From: Chryseobacterium angstadtii
GTDB lineage: Bacteria > Bacteroidota > Bacteroidia > Flavobacteriales > Weeksellaceae
NCBI RefSeq assembly: GCF_001045465.1
Contig: NZ_LFND01000001.1
Location: 248,001 to 312,000, forward strand
DNA: 64,000 bases
Direction of reading: 5' to 3'
Under the pieces are notes generated by a model that saw only the letters and a list, made by a program, of their open reading frames with translations, had not been told where the DNA came from and searched no databases. Shown here piece after piece: positions 14,558 through 23,728 of this stretch. Position 1 is the first letter of the stretch. The number at the start of each line of letters is the position of its first letter. Made by a program: the position numbers and the translations under genes.

Positions 14558-15739
14558 TTGACAGATTTAGATCTATTGCATTTTGAACAGCTCAAAAAAG
14601 ATGTTCAGGCAGAATATTTAAAAAGATCCACCCCTTCCCATGATGATATTTCAAAATGGAAAGGGATAGATATCATATATTTTCAGGAAGACCTTCGCAA
14701 AAAAGCGAAAGGCAACATCAGTGAAAAGTCTTTTTACACCTATTTCAAAACTTCACCGGTTACCAAATTACCAAGAATTGACATGCTCAATTTATTGAGT
14801 ATTTATGCGGGATACGACTCATGGTACGAGTTCAAGAAACAGCATCTTTTTGCCGGAGAATTACTCTTGGAAAATGAAGAACTGGAAGAAGAAGAAATTG
14901 AAGAACTGGAAAAAACGGTTTCTCAGGCTCCTGAAATTCCAAAAACTGAAATTCCGGCGAAGAAAATCGAATATCAATCCCAAGAAAACACTGATTTACA
15001 AAAATCAAACAATGATAATCAACCAGTTACCAAAAAAGAAGAATCATTAACCCGAGCAGAAATACAACCTCCTGCGGTAAGAAAAAATTTCTTTAAAAAG
15101 AATGCCTGGGCTATTGTTACTTCTATATTAATTGCCATAACCGGAGTTTTAGGGTTTAAAGATGAAATCTTTTCAAAAACCTATAAATACTGCTTTACCG
15201 ATAAAGACCGTGGTGTTTCCGTCATCAATACCCTTGAAATAAGAGTGATTAAAGAAAACGAATCTCCGCTATTGTATAAAATAAAACCGGGCGAATGTTT
15301 TTATTATTCCACAAAAGACAAAAACATCAAAATGCAGATAAGCGCTCCTTTCTATGAGTATCTGGAGGTGAACAGAAACCTTGAAAATGCTCCTGATGAG
15401 GAAATGATTGAACTTAAACCTGATGATTACAAAATGGCAGCCTATTATTTCTCCATTAAAGATGTAAAAGGTGGAAATCCTGAGGAACAGATAGCGCTCA
15501 TCAAACAGAAAAGGAACCAGCTGGAGAATCTGATCAGCAACAGTGCTGTGATTTACCAGGTTTATGACAACAAAACCTATGGTATTGAAAGGCTAGACAA
15601 GCAAAAATACATCACTCTGGTGACCACTCCTACTACATCCCTTAAAAATCTAAGTGTAATAGAGATGAAAAAGGACAATAAAGGAAAAATAGTATCTATC
15701 AAATTTAAAATTGCATCCACAGATGAAGAAAATAAATAA
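14558..15739 (+). CDS. Single-pass membrane protein of unknown function, TTG start
   Basis: A 393-residue protein. Residues 1-95 form a predicted helical cytoplasmic domain (HDDISKWKGIDIIYFQEDLR, KSFYTYFKTSPVTKLPRIDM, YDSWYEFKKQH) of a kind found at the N-terminus of various Bacteroidota membrane proteins; it may be a helix-turn-helix-like module. A Glu-rich linker (~103-120) and a Gln/Lys-rich stretch follow, then one membrane helix (183-200) and a ~190-residue periplasmic domain. An in-frame stop at 14552 leaves TTG at 14558 as the only sensible start. Co-transcribed with the overlapping lipoprotein gene. Function unknown. Confidence 0.75.
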   Translation: MTDLDLLHFEQLKKDVQAEYLKRSTPSHDDISKWKGIDIIYFQEDLRKKAKGNISEKSFYTYFKTSPVTKLPRIDMLNLLSIYAGYDSWYEFKKQHLFAGELLLENEELEEEEIEELEKTVSQAPEIPKTEIPAKKIEYQSQENTDLQKSNNDNQPVTKKEESLTRAEIQPPAVRKNFFKKNAWAIVTSILIAITGVLGFKDEIFSKTYKYCFTDKDRGVSVINTLEIRVIKENESPLLYKIKPGECFYYSTKDKNIKMQISAPFYEYLEVNRNLENAPDEEMIELKPDDYKMAAYYFSIKDVKGGNPEEQIALIKQKRNQLENLISNSAVIYQVYDNKTYGIERLDKQKYITLVTTPTTSLKNLSVIEMKKDNKGKIVSIKFKIASTDEENK

Positions 15740-16304
15740 GTTTTTAATTTTTACCGTACTTTTTTTAGCATTTGTTTCCTGCAATAATAAGAAGACGGAA
15801 GTAAGCGACCTGGATAAACTAAGAAACAGCACCAATGTAAAAAGCTATCCTGCTGTACAGATGGACAGCATGCAGGCCATTAATTCCATTACCAAACAGA
15901 AAGTACAGGAACTTCTGGATCTTTCTACGCTCTATCTTTCCGGTAACAGAAATACAGAGATAGATACCGTTATCTATTCACAAATGGAAAGCTATTTTCA
16001 TAAACCGGACTCTCTAACCTTTAAAAGATTATTCCGTGAACTGGACAGTCTGAAAGTAAAATCGGTAAAGGTAAACAGCCTGAATGTCTATAAAGAATTC
16101 TATAAAAAAGATACATTAGATTATGCGAAATTCAATCTGGAATATTTTGATGCAAAAAATAAATCCCTAGGAACATTTGAGAAAAATGCGCAATATATTT
16201 TGCTCTCCACTCCTATGATCAAAAAGGAATTTAAATTTTACTTTTTAGATTTTTATTCTGCCCCGTTAAAGAAAGACAGTATTTCTACCGGTGTCACGAG
16301 ATAG
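15723..16304 (+). CDS. Lipoprotein of unknown function
   Basis: A 193-residue lipoprotein: signal MKKINKFLIFTVLFLAFVSC with lipobox AFVSC (C20), then a polar Ser/Lys/Asp-rich mature protein. I do not recognise a domain. The ATG at 15723 lies 17 bases inside the end of the upstream gene, pointing to translational coupling; a TTG at 15711 would extend it by four residues before the signal peptide and is less likely. Its last 52 bases overlap the 3' end of the convergent cyclo-ligase gene. Confidence 0.75.
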   Translation: MKKINKFLIFTVLFLAFVSCNNKKTEVSDLDKLRNSTNVKSYPAVQMDSMQAINSITKQKVQELLDLSTLYLSGNRNTEIDTVIYSQMESYFHKPDSLTFKRLFRELDSLKVKSVKVNSLNVYKEFYKKDTLDYAKFNLEYFDAKNKSLGTFEKNAQYILLSTPMIKKEFKFYFLDFYSAPLKKDSISTGVTR

Positions 16305-16828
16305 TCTAAAGGAATATCATTTTTCCAGACATCATCAATTTTTTCATCGGGACTGAAATAATTAACACCTATTTTTTTACTCGCCGGGGAAATATTCTGG
16401 AAAAAGCCGTCATAGAAGCCTTTTCCATAACCTACTCTGTTTCCCTGCTGGTCACAGTAAAGCAGAGGTGTAATGACATAATCAAAATGGTGTATTCCGG
16501 AATCTGCATTTGAAATGGGTTCCGAAATGCCCCAGCTGCTGGTTTCATAAACCGTATCTCTATCTATTTCAACAGAAATCAGTTGATCTCCTACAATTTT
16601 AGGAACAAAAACACGGATATTTTCAGCTAAAAAAGCATCAATAAAGATTCCGGTATTAATTTCGTTCAGCTTTTCAATCGGAATAAAAATATGGATCTTC
16701 TGCCCTGCTTCCGGATTAAAATAGCTCAGAAAGCGTTTCAGAATCTCTTCAGATAACAGGAAAGCCTCATCAGTTGACAAGGCTTTTCTTTTTTGCATAT
16801 ATTTTTTTCTAAGCTCAGCTTTTAACAT
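16253..16828 (-). CDS. fau: 5-formyltetrahydrofolate cyclo-ligase
   Basis: Converts 5-formyl-THF with ATP to 5,10-methenyl-THF, returning stored folate to the one-carbon pool. The 191-residue protein has the N-terminal basic LRKKYMQKRKAL, the PIEKLNEINT region, and the conserved C-terminal ATP/folate signature GNRVGYGKGFYDGFF, followed by IGVNYFSPDEKID and the IPLDYLVTP end. It starts 6 bases after trhO stops, forming a two-gene operon. The 3' end runs 52 bases into the opposite-strand lipoprotein gene. Confidence 0.93.
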   Translation of the reverse strand: MLKAELRKKYMQKRKALSTDEAFLLSEEILKRFLSYFNPEAGQKIHIFIPIEKLNEINTGIFIDAFLAENIRVFVPKIVGDQLISVEIDRDTVYETSSWGISEPISNADSGIHHFDYVITPLLYCDQQGNRVGYGKGFYDGFFQNISPASKKIGVNYFSPDEKIDDVWKNDIPLDYLVTPVEILSFFNGAE

Positions 16829-16834
16829 AATGAG

Positions 16835-18205
16835 TTATGCATTTTCAGAAGGCTCTATAATTTTATATAATTTATCCGATAAACGAACTCTGAAAGGAAG
16901 TTCAAAAGTAATCTGATCTCCGATTTTTGCCGTTTCACAAGGACCTCCGTTAACATGAATTTCTGTAACGGTAAGCTCCTGCTCACCTGTTGTAGGGCCA
17001 GAAATCAATATTGTGTCTCCTACTGAAAGTTCTTTATTTTCAATTAAGAACTGGGCAATCTTTGATTTTGAGTAATAATGTTCTGCCTTTCCAACCAAAA
17101 CTTTTTTAACGGCCAGTTTCTGACGGATATTTTTTGTTGCTGCTTTTGCTAAAGGTTTATCAGACAGATCTCCTGAATTTTTGAATTTCAAAGCATCCGA
17201 TTTTCCTTTTCTGAACACTTTATTTCCAACCTGCAATCCTTTTCTTAATTTCACCTGCTCTTCTAAGGGTAAATGTATTGTTTCCAGACATTCTGTAGAA
17301 CAGCAATTTTCCATCACTGCCTTACACTCATCACACTGAATAAACAATAAATGGCAGGCATCGTTGGAACAGTTGGTATGATTATCACAAGGTTTTCCAC
17401 ACTGATGGCACTGTGAAATAATATCGTCCGTAATTCTTTCCCCCAGCCTGTGATCAAACACAAAGTTCTTTCCGATAAATTTACTTTTTATCCCTTCTTC
17501 TTTGATCTGACGGGTATATTCTATAATTCCGCCTTCTAACTGGAAAACGTTTTTAAAACCCTGATGTTTAAAATAAGCACTGGCTTTTTCGCAACGGATT
17601 CCACCTGTACAGTACATCAAAAGGTTTTTATCTTCTTTAAAATCCTGCAGCTGCTCATTAATGATAGGTAAACTTTCTCTGAAGTTTTCTACATCGGGAG
17701 TGATGGCTCCTTCAAAATGACCGACTTCACTTTCGTAGTGATTTCTAAAATCAACCACAATAGTGTTCGGATCTTCAAGCATATTATTGAATTCCTGGGC
17801 TTTTAAGTGAATTCCTTTGTTGGTAACATCGAAAGAATCATCATTCAGACCGTCGGCAACAATTTTATGTCTAACCTTTATCGTCAATTTCAAAAAGGAA
17901 TAATCATCCTGATCAACAGCTACATTTAAGCGAATCCCCTTCATAAAGTCATACACTTCCAGCGTATCCCGAAAAGCCTCAAACTGATCTGCAGGAACAC
18001 TCATCTGAGCATTAATTCCTTCATGTGCTACATAAATACGGCCTAAAGCATCCAGTGCATTCCAGGCTATAAATAATTCGTCGCGAAATTTTTGGGGATT
18101 TTCAATTTTGGCATACGCATAGAAAGACAAAGTAAGACGTTCCTTACCAGCTTCATCAATAAGTTGAGCTCTTTCTTCTGCGCTTAAGGTGTTATACAGT
18201 TGCAT
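16835..18205 (-). CDS. trhO: tRNA uridine(34) hydroxylase, rhodanese family
   Basis: TrhO (YceA) hydroxylates U34 of certain tRNAs to ho5U, the first step to cmo5U-type wobble modifications. The 456-residue protein has an N-terminal ferredoxin-like domain (~1-110), a rhodanese domain with catalytic loop CTGGIRCEKA (~200-210), and a cysteine-rich segment QCHQCGKPCDNHTNC...CDEC typical of the family. The C-terminal ~110 residues (YYSKSKIAQFLIENKELSVGDT...) are longer than in E. coli YceA (350 residues) and may be an extra RNA-binding domain. Transcribed from the box at 18240 together with the cyclo-ligase gene. Confidence 0.92.
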   Translation of the reverse strand: MQLYNTLSAEERAQLIDEAGKERLTLSFYAYAKIENPQKFRDELFIAWNALDALGRIYVAHEGINAQMSVPADQFEAFRDTLEVYDFMKGIRLNVAVDQDDYSFLKLTIKVRHKIVADGLNDDSFDVTNKGIHLKAQEFNNMLEDPNTIVVDFRNHYESEVGHFEGAITPDVENFRESLPIINEQLQDFKEDKNLLMYCTGGIRCEKASAYFKHQGFKNVFQLEGGIIEYTRQIKEEGIKSKFIGKNFVFDHRLGERITDDIISQCHQCGKPCDNHTNCSNDACHLLFIQCDECKAVMENCCSTECLETIHLPLEEQVKLRKGLQVGNKVFRKGKSDALKFKNSGDLSDKPLAKAATKNIRQKLAVKKVLVGKAEHYYSKSKIAQFLIENKELSVGDTILISGPTTGEQELTVTEIHVNGGPCETAKIGDQITFELPFRVRLSDKLYKIIEPSENA

Positions 18206-18239
18206 GCTATAAACGGTTTAAGTGAGAAAAATATTTCTG

Positions 18240-18247
18240 CAAATATA
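18240..18247 (-). promoter_or_regulatory. -7 element of trhO-fau
   Basis: TATATTTG on the minus strand, an exact TAnnTTTG match, 34 bases before the trhO ATG. Confidence 0.65.
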
Positions 18248-18521
18248 CGCATTTTTAAATTGAGTGATCTGAACCAAGCATTAACACTGCCGATTGGCAG
18301 GAAAATAGTCAACAGGAAAACCCCGATGAATGAAGAACTTTCAGATTAATTATCGTATCTTAATCATTATTTTTTTATTGCTTCGGGGTCTACAAAATGT
18401 CACATTTTTCCTTTAATTTTTTTTTAAGTTTCGTTAATACCTTATTCAGGATTATGACATAATGTATAAAATGACATAATAGCCGTTAAATTTTAGTTAA
18501 AATTGAAACATAGCATACTAA
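18248..18521. other. Intergenic region upstream of the HtrA protease gene
   Basis: Divergent spacer. It contains the direct repeat ATGACATAAT at 18454-18463 and 18471-18480 (starts 17 bases apart), and a related but weaker TGTCACAT stretch near 18398. A 7-bp complementarity ACCCCGA (18320) / TCGGGGT (18383) spans about 60 bases. No gene seen. Confidence 0.55.
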
Positions 18522-18548
18522 TTGCATACTTATTTAGCATTAAATTTG
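18454..18548 (+). promoter_or_regulatory. HtrA promoter with upstream direct repeats
   Basis: TTG (18522-18524), a 16-base spacer and TAAATTTG (18541-18548) form a Bacteroidota promoter giving a leader of about 50 bases. The exact direct repeat ATGACATAAT (18454, 18471) lies roughly 60-100 bases upstream of the start point and could bind an activator; that role is inference. Confidence 0.6.
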
Positions 18549-18602
18549 TTTACGATTAAACAAAAAACGATAGAATTAATTAATAAAAAAGAAAGATATA
18601 CA

Positions 18603-20132
18603 ATGAAGAGTACTTTAAAAAAACTATTACCATTTGCAGTAGTGGGAGTTGTCTCAGGAGCTACTACCGTTGGGACATTACAATACTTCGGTCAGCATTC
18701 CAACAATGGTGATCAGTCTTACTTCACCGCAGCAGCCCCAAATGCCTCATTTGTAGGTATGAATACGGGAGTGGTAGGCGATGATTTCGTGAAAGCATCC
18801 AAAACTACGGTTCCGGCTGTTGTAACCATCAAAAATTATCAAAGCAGATCTACAAGCAGGGCTTCGGAACAGGATCTGTTTGATTTCTTCTTCGGAGATC
18901 CTTTCGGAGGAAGAGGCCAGCAGAGACAGAAGCAGCAGCAGGCTCCGGACAATATGCCGTCGGGAATGGGTTCAGGTGTCATCATTTCACCGGACGGATA
19001 CATCATCTCCAACAACCACGTTGTGGCGGGTGCCAATAAGCTTGAAGTCGTATTAAGTAACAAAAAATCATACATTGCTACCCTTGTGGGAACAGACCCG
19101 AACACGGATATCTCTTTACTGAAGATTGAAGAAAAAGGGCTTCCTTTCCTGAATTTTGCTAATTCAGACAATATTGAAGTGGGACAATGGGTACTGGCGG
19201 TAGGAAACCCGCTTGGATTAAATTCCACGGTTACTGCCGGAATCGTTTCTGCTAAAGGCAGAGGAATCGGTATTCTGGGAGGCCAGGGGAAAGCGACCAA
19301 CCCTATTGAAAGCTTTATTCAGACCGATGCGGCCATTAACCCTGGAAACTCAGGAGGAGCGCTGGTAAACGTGAATGGAGACCTTATCGGGATCAACTCA
19401 GCGATTCAGTCTACAACAGGATATTATCAGGGATACGGATTTGCGGTTCCTTCCAATTTAGCAAGAAAGATTGTGGAAGATATCAAGAAATTCGGAATTG
19501 TACAGAGAGGATTCTTAGGCGTTTCTTCACTGGATCTTTCCAACGATCAGCAGGTAGCGGCATACAACAAGCAGTTCAAGACTAATATCAAATCCGGTTC
19601 CGGAGTTTATGTAACAGGATTCGGAGATAAGAGCGGCGCGGAAGATGCAGGTCTTAAAAAAGGAGATATCATTACTAAAATCGACAGCTATGACATTACG
19701 GATTTCGCAGATCTTTCCATGTCTATCGGAAGCAAACGTCCGGGTGATAAAGTTCAGGTAACTTATTCAAGAAACGGTAAGGACAATACCACTACGGTAA
19801 CGCTTAAAGATCAGAAAGGAGGAACTTCTACAAGAACCAAAGACGATCTTACCATCACGGAAAAAATCGGGGCAGAATTCGAACCGCTTACTGAAAAATT
19901 CAAAACAGAATATGGATTGAACAGTGGTGTAGTGGCTAAAGATGTAACCGAAGGAAGCGAAATGGCGAAGATTGGAATCGTAGATAACTATATCATTATT
20001 GAAATCAACGGTAAGCCTGTCAATTCACAGAAAGATGTAGAAAAAATCCTGGATAAATGCCAGGGGAATGTACAGGTGAAGTTTGTGGATGACTACGGAA
20101 GAATCTACACCAAAGGATTCAAAATGCCTTAA
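18603..20132 (+). CDS. degP: Do/DegQ-like periplasmic serine endoprotease (HtrA family)
   Basis: Envelope quality-control protease and chaperone that degrades misfolded periplasmic and outer membrane proteins. The 509-residue protein has an N-terminal signal-anchor (LLPFAVVGVVSGATTVGTLQYF), a trypsin-like domain with catalytic H139 (SNNHVV), D169 (DPNTDISLLKI) and S250 (NPGNSGGAL), and two PDZ domains (~305-400 and ~430-505). A Gln-rich loop (GRGQQRQKQQQ) corresponds to the LA loop of DegP. The ATG at 18603 is preferred over an upstream TTG at 18522 that falls inside the promoter. DegP versus DegQ cannot be decided. Confidence 0.94.
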   Translation: MKSTLKKLLPFAVVGVVSGATTVGTLQYFGQHSNNGDQSYFTAAAPNASFVGMNTGVVGDDFVKASKTTVPAVVTIKNYQSRSTSRASEQDLFDFFFGDPFGGRGQQRQKQQQAPDNMPSGMGSGVIISPDGYIISNNHVVAGANKLEVVLSNKKSYIATLVGTDPNTDISLLKIEEKGLPFLNFANSDNIEVGQWVLAVGNPLGLNSTVTAGIVSAKGRGIGILGGQGKATNPIESFIQTDAAINPGNSGGALVNVNGDLIGINSAIQSTTGYYQGYGFAVPSNLARKIVEDIKKFGIVQRGFLGVSSLDLSNDQQVAAYNKQFKTNIKSGSGVYVTGFGDKSGAEDAGLKKGDIITKIDSYDITDFADLSMSIGSKRPGDKVQVTYSRNGKDNTTTVTLKDQKGGTSTRTKDDLTITEKIGAEFEPLTEKFKTEYGLNSGVVAKDVTEGSEMAKIGIVDNYIIIEINGKPVNSQKDVEKILDKCQGNVQVKFVDDYGRIYTKGFKMP

Positions 20133-20166
20133 AAACTACAAACAATAAGTCTTTTATATATTAATA

Positions 20167-20196
20167 AAAACGCCGCAGAAATTTCTGCGGCGTTTT
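20167..20196. terminator. Perfect 30-base palindromic bidirectional terminator
   Basis: AAAACGCCGCAGAAA followed at once by its reverse complement TTTCTGCGGCGTTTT. It fills the gap between the HtrA gene and the convergent membrane protein gene and should stop transcription from both sides. Confidence 0.93.
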
Positions 20197-20197
20197 G

Positions 20198-20653
20198 CTA
20201 TTTTGATTTATTCATTTTCTCAGCAATCCTTTTTTTCTTGTTCCGTTCGTAAATAATCTCTACAATTTTACCTCCGATCCACGAAAAAGGGAAAAAGGTG
20301 AGGAAAATAGAGATCTTATAAAACGTAGGATGATATGGAAATATAATAACATCCAGCATGGCTATAAACAGCATGATGAAACCGATAAGAATAGCATAAG
20401 CTACCTTCGCATACTTCACAATAAGAGCAGTGGCAACTCCTCCCACCGTTGTTCCCAGCCCGGAAATAAACAGCAGAAATCCGAAAAATGCTTTATCGCC
20501 TCTCATACTGTAAAGGAATCTCTGCCAATGCTCAAAAGGAGCAAAAGCTTCGAAAGTGATCCATTGCGGAAAAACCCTTATACCAAGAGTAATAATAAGC
20601 CCTGCTATACCAAGACCTACAAGAACCGCAATTGTATTTCTTATAAAATTCAT
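20198..20653 (-). CDS. Membrane protein of unknown function
   Basis: A 151-residue integral membrane protein with four hydrophobic stretches (residues ~6-27, ~56-76, ~84-106 and ~112-132) and a Lys-rich C-terminal tail (ERNKKKRIAEKMNKSK), presumably cytoplasmic. No family recognised. Its ATG overlaps the RidA stop by one base (TAATG), so it is translationally coupled to ridA. Confidence 0.75.
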   Translation of the reverse strand: MNFIRNTIAVLVGLGIAGLIITLGIRVFPQWITFEAFAPFEHWQRFLYSMRGDKAFFGFLLFISGLGTTVGGVATALIVKYAKVAYAILIGFIMLFIAMLDVIIFPYHPTFYKISIFLTFFPFSWIGGKIVEIIYERNKKKRIAEKMNKSK

Positions 20654-21033
20654 TAATCCTGATGTGCAATCATAGAAATTTCAATATCAACATTCTTTGG
20701 CAGGCATGAAACCTGTACTGTTTCACGCGCCGGATAGCTGTCTGCATCCAGATATGAAGCATAAATATCGTTCATTACTGCAAAATCATCCATACTTTTT
20801 AGGAAAATGGTAGCTTTTACTACATTTTTGAAAGTCATCCCAGCTTCTGTAAGAATAGCTTCAAGGTTTTTCATCACCTGATGAGTTTCTTTCTCAATTC
20901 CCTCTACCAGCTTACCAGTTGCAGGATCTACAGGGATCTGTCCGGAAATGTATAAAATTCCGTTCGCCATATTAGCTTGTGAATATGGGCCGATAGCTGC
21001 AGGTGCATTAACTGTGTTGATTATATTTTTCAT
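20653..21033 (-). CDS. ridA: RidA family reactive enamine/imine deaminase
   Basis: RidA hydrolyses reactive 2-aminoacrylate and related imines released by PLP enzymes, protecting the cell. The 126-residue length and the motifs APAAIGPYSQAN, LYISGQIPVDPATGKLV, ATIFLKSMDDFAVMN and YPARETVQVSCLPKNVDIEI are canonical; the arginine in PARETV is the substrate carboxylate ligand in characterised members. First gene of a two-gene unit, with a good promoter at 21052-21082. Confidence 0.95.
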   Translation of the reverse strand: MKNIINTVNAPAAIGPYSQANMANGILYISGQIPVDPATGKLVEGIEKETHQVMKNLEAILTEAGMTFKNVVKATIFLKSMDDFAVMNDIYASYLDADSYPARETVQVSCLPKNVDIEISMIAHQD

Positions 21034-21051
21034 TAGATTTTATTTTGGTTG

Positions 21052-21082
21052 CAAATATAAAATTTATATTTACAATTGTCAA
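21052..21082 (-). promoter_or_regulatory. Promoter of ridA
   Basis: On the minus strand TTG (21080-21082), a 20-base spacer and TATATTTG (21052-21059): both elements match the Bacteroidota consensus. Confidence 0.7.
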
Positions 21083-21089
21083 TTTGATA

Positions 21090-23675
21090 TTAGAAAGGTG
21101 AATTAGGCTGTGTAAAGCTTCTGTCTTTATACTTCAGCGCGTCACTTAATATATTGGCTTTGATCCCGATAAAGAAATCATACACTTTATACTGTCCGAA
21201 AGGCACCCAGTTAAAATTAATGGTAAAACTTCTCTGATCTCTTGAAAAACCTATTCTCGTATACGCCAGATCTTTCGTTACAAGGTCGAAATGGGTACTT
21301 CCGTTGATATTCCAGTATGGGGTAAGCTTTATACTTCCATCCAGGCCTACGGAAGCAATTTTGGTTCCGAGTGCTGACAAGCCCTTTGAGTAAGCATAGT
21401 TGGCATTAATGTTTAATGTCCATGCCTGATCGAAATGAGCATAGTTATCATCATCAAAATAATAATTCTCGTTTCTCACTTCTCCTTTTGCAGGATATTT
21501 TTTAGCATAATCTGTTTTTTCTCCAAACAGCTCGCTGGTCAAAGGATAAGAAAGCTGTACGTTGAAGCCCTGCACACTGAAATGTCCGAACTGCTCCGTT
21601 CTTACTCCCTGTGTAGCACCCGGTGCAAAAACAATTTTATAAGGATCCAGTGAAAGACTTGTATTGACACTTAACTTGTTATTGAAGAATGAAGACTGTC
21701 CGTTGATGCTGAACACAGACCACGGATGAGTCTTTGCAGCAAAGTTATAGTTTCCGGAGAGGTTAAGAGATTCAAAAATCTTGATCTTTTTCACTCCTGT
21801 AGAATCGCTTTTAGATTTCACTTTCATTTCAATATTATTTCCAATATTAAAACCAAGTGCTCCCACTACTCCACTTGAAGGGCTGCCCACAATTCCTTTC
21901 TCAAATATTGAATAAGGCGTAAGGGCTCCTTCTGCATTGTAATAATTTCTGTAGTATCCAAAGCCCGGGCTGGAGAAATCCGGTGAATAAGTAAAACTAA
22001 GACTTGGGGTCATCATATGTCTTACCGCTTCTACAGCTGCTCCTTTTTTAAATTTCAGCATCCCGTAAAGTGTTGTCTGAAGACTGGCAGATGAAGAGAA
22101 AGTGGAATATCCCGCTACATTCTTCTGAATTTCGTCCACATCCACATTCTTTACCGGATCATAATATTTTTTAAGAGTTTTGGTCGTTAATGCATTGTCA
22201 ATATTCGCAGATAAACTGAATGTAAAATATTTAGCAACCGTAGTATTGGTCCCTAAAGCGATATTGTTCTTAAGGCCCGTCTGCATTTTATCCCACATGG
22301 CTTTTGTGAAAAGCTCGCTTTCCTGGGTATTGACAAAGTTCGTCAGGTTGAAACCTGTATTCACCGTAATATTTTCAAGAAGTCCCTGTCTTACTCCCGT
22401 TTTGGATTTAAAAAGATAAAACTGATTGATCGCTACGTTCATCTGAGGAAGTCGCAGGTCTGCAAGTCCCGTCGCAAAGTTCTGAGCGTATGAAGTAGTT
22501 GCCGTAATGGTAGCAGGAAGTTTCAAAAATCTTTTGGTAAGCGTTACGGTTGAATTCTGCTGCGTATTCAGTACGTTTTGGTTGAAAATATAATTGTTGT
22601 TCAGCGGGTTGTTGTAAAACTTCGTACTTACAATATCCACAGATGCCGTGAAATTCAGAAAAGGATTCGCTTTCGTATCCTGTGTATGAGTCCAGGCAAT
22701 TCTGTATGTACTGTTTTTGGTGTAATCATCAAGACCTTTGATCCCACGGACCATTGTTCCGATATCCGCAGTAAAGGTTCCCGAATAGCGGTACTTCTTG
22801 AGATAATTCATCTGCGGCCTTACGTTCCAGCTTCCTTTGGTATAAATATCAGCCAGTACTTTAAGGTCAAAATGTTCTCCTATCGGCTGATAATACCCTA
22901 GTCCATTCAGGAAAAACCCAACATCTTCCCTTTCCCCGAAGCTTGGAATCAGGATACCTGCAGCCCTTTTGTCTGAAAATGGAAGGATGGCAAACGGAAG
23001 AATCAGAGGAGTCGGAACCTTTTCGATGTACATCTGGATAGGTCCTGTAACGATCTGAGATTTATTTTTAGTTTTGATCAGCTTGATGTTCGAAGCACGC
23101 ATAAAGTAATCGGAAGCGGTATCTTTTTTCTTGATATAATATTCATCCGTTGTATAATCTGCATTTCTCATGGCAAATACGGAGTCATTATATTTTTTGG
23201 TTTTCTGAGCGGTAATTACCCCTTCGTTCTCCTCCGTTCTGGCATTAAAAGCAATAGCCTGCCTCGTTTTCGTATTATAGCTGAATTCGTTCGTTTCGTA
23301 TTTCTTCCCTGCCTGGGTTGTAATTACAGGTTCAATGATCTTTCCGAGAGAGTCTTGTTTACCCCGGGCATAGATCAGGTTTTTATTGTCATCAATAGAA
23401 ATATAGTCTGCATCAATCTGCATGTCCTGGTATTTTACCTGGGCATTTTTATTGAGGAAAGTCATTTTCTTAGGGACATCTCTTCGCTGATCATCTGCTT
23501 TTGTACGCAGAATATCTTCTAAAGCTTCTTTTTTTACTACAATGGTATCCTTTTTGGAAATAGTATCATTAACCACATTTTTAGGCAATTTTTCAGGTGT
23601 TTTCTGTGCTAAAAAATTGTTAAAAATTAGGATAATTAAAATTTGTAATATATTTTTGAGGACGGTTTTGGCCAA
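21090..23675 (-). CDS. lptD: Putative LPS-assembly protein LptD
   Basis: Outer membrane barrel that inserts lipopolysaccharide into the outer leaflet with LptE. The 861-residue protein has a signal sequence (LQILIILIFNNFLAQ), an OstA-like periplasmic domain (~60-200; AQVKYQDMQIDADYISIDDN, YARGKQDSLGKIIEP) and a large barrel in which TPLILPFAILPFSDKRAAGILIPSFGERED marks the start typical of Bacteroidota LptD. Long, aromatic-rich alternating strands follow to the C-terminus. It lies divergent to the amidase gene; both are envelope biogenesis genes. Confidence 0.92.
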   Translation of the reverse strand: MAKTVLKNILQILIILIFNNFLAQKTPEKLPKNVVNDTISKKDTIVVKKEALEDILRTKADDQRRDVPKKMTFLNKNAQVKYQDMQIDADYISIDDNKNLIYARGKQDSLGKIIEPVITTQAGKKYETNEFSYNTKTRQAIAFNARTEENEGVITAQKTKKYNDSVFAMRNADYTTDEYYIKKKDTASDYFMRASNIKLIKTKNKSQIVTGPIQMYIEKVPTPLILPFAILPFSDKRAAGILIPSFGEREDVGFFLNGLGYYQPIGEHFDLKVLADIYTKGSWNVRPQMNYLKKYRYSGTFTADIGTMVRGIKGLDDYTKNSTYRIAWTHTQDTKANPFLNFTASVDIVSTKFYNNPLNNNYIFNQNVLNTQQNSTVTLTKRFLKLPATITATTSYAQNFATGLADLRLPQMNVAINQFYLFKSKTGVRQGLLENITVNTGFNLTNFVNTQESELFTKAMWDKMQTGLKNNIALGTNTTVAKYFTFSLSANIDNALTTKTLKKYYDPVKNVDVDEIQKNVAGYSTFSSSASLQTTLYGMLKFKKGAAVEAVRHMMTPSLSFTYSPDFSSPGFGYYRNYYNAEGALTPYSIFEKGIVGSPSSGVVGALGFNIGNNIEMKVKSKSDSTGVKKIKIFESLNLSGNYNFAAKTHPWSVFSINGQSSFFNNKLSVNTSLSLDPYKIVFAPGATQGVRTEQFGHFSVQGFNVQLSYPLTSELFGEKTDYAKKYPAKGEVRNENYYFDDDNYAHFDQAWTLNINANYAYSKGLSALGTKIASVGLDGSIKLTPYWNINGSTHFDLVTKDLAYTRIGFSRDQRSFTINFNWVPFGQYKVYDFFIGIKANILSDALKYKDRSFTQPNSPF

Positions 23676-23698
23676 TTTTCTTCTATATAATTAAGGCT

Positions 23699-23706
23699 CA
23701 AAATTA
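23699..23706 (-). promoter_or_regulatory. -7 element of lptD
   Basis: TAATTTTG on the minus strand, an exact match, 23 bases before the lptD ATG. Confidence 0.6.
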
Positions 23707-23728
23707 ATATAATTTTTAAAACTGTAAG

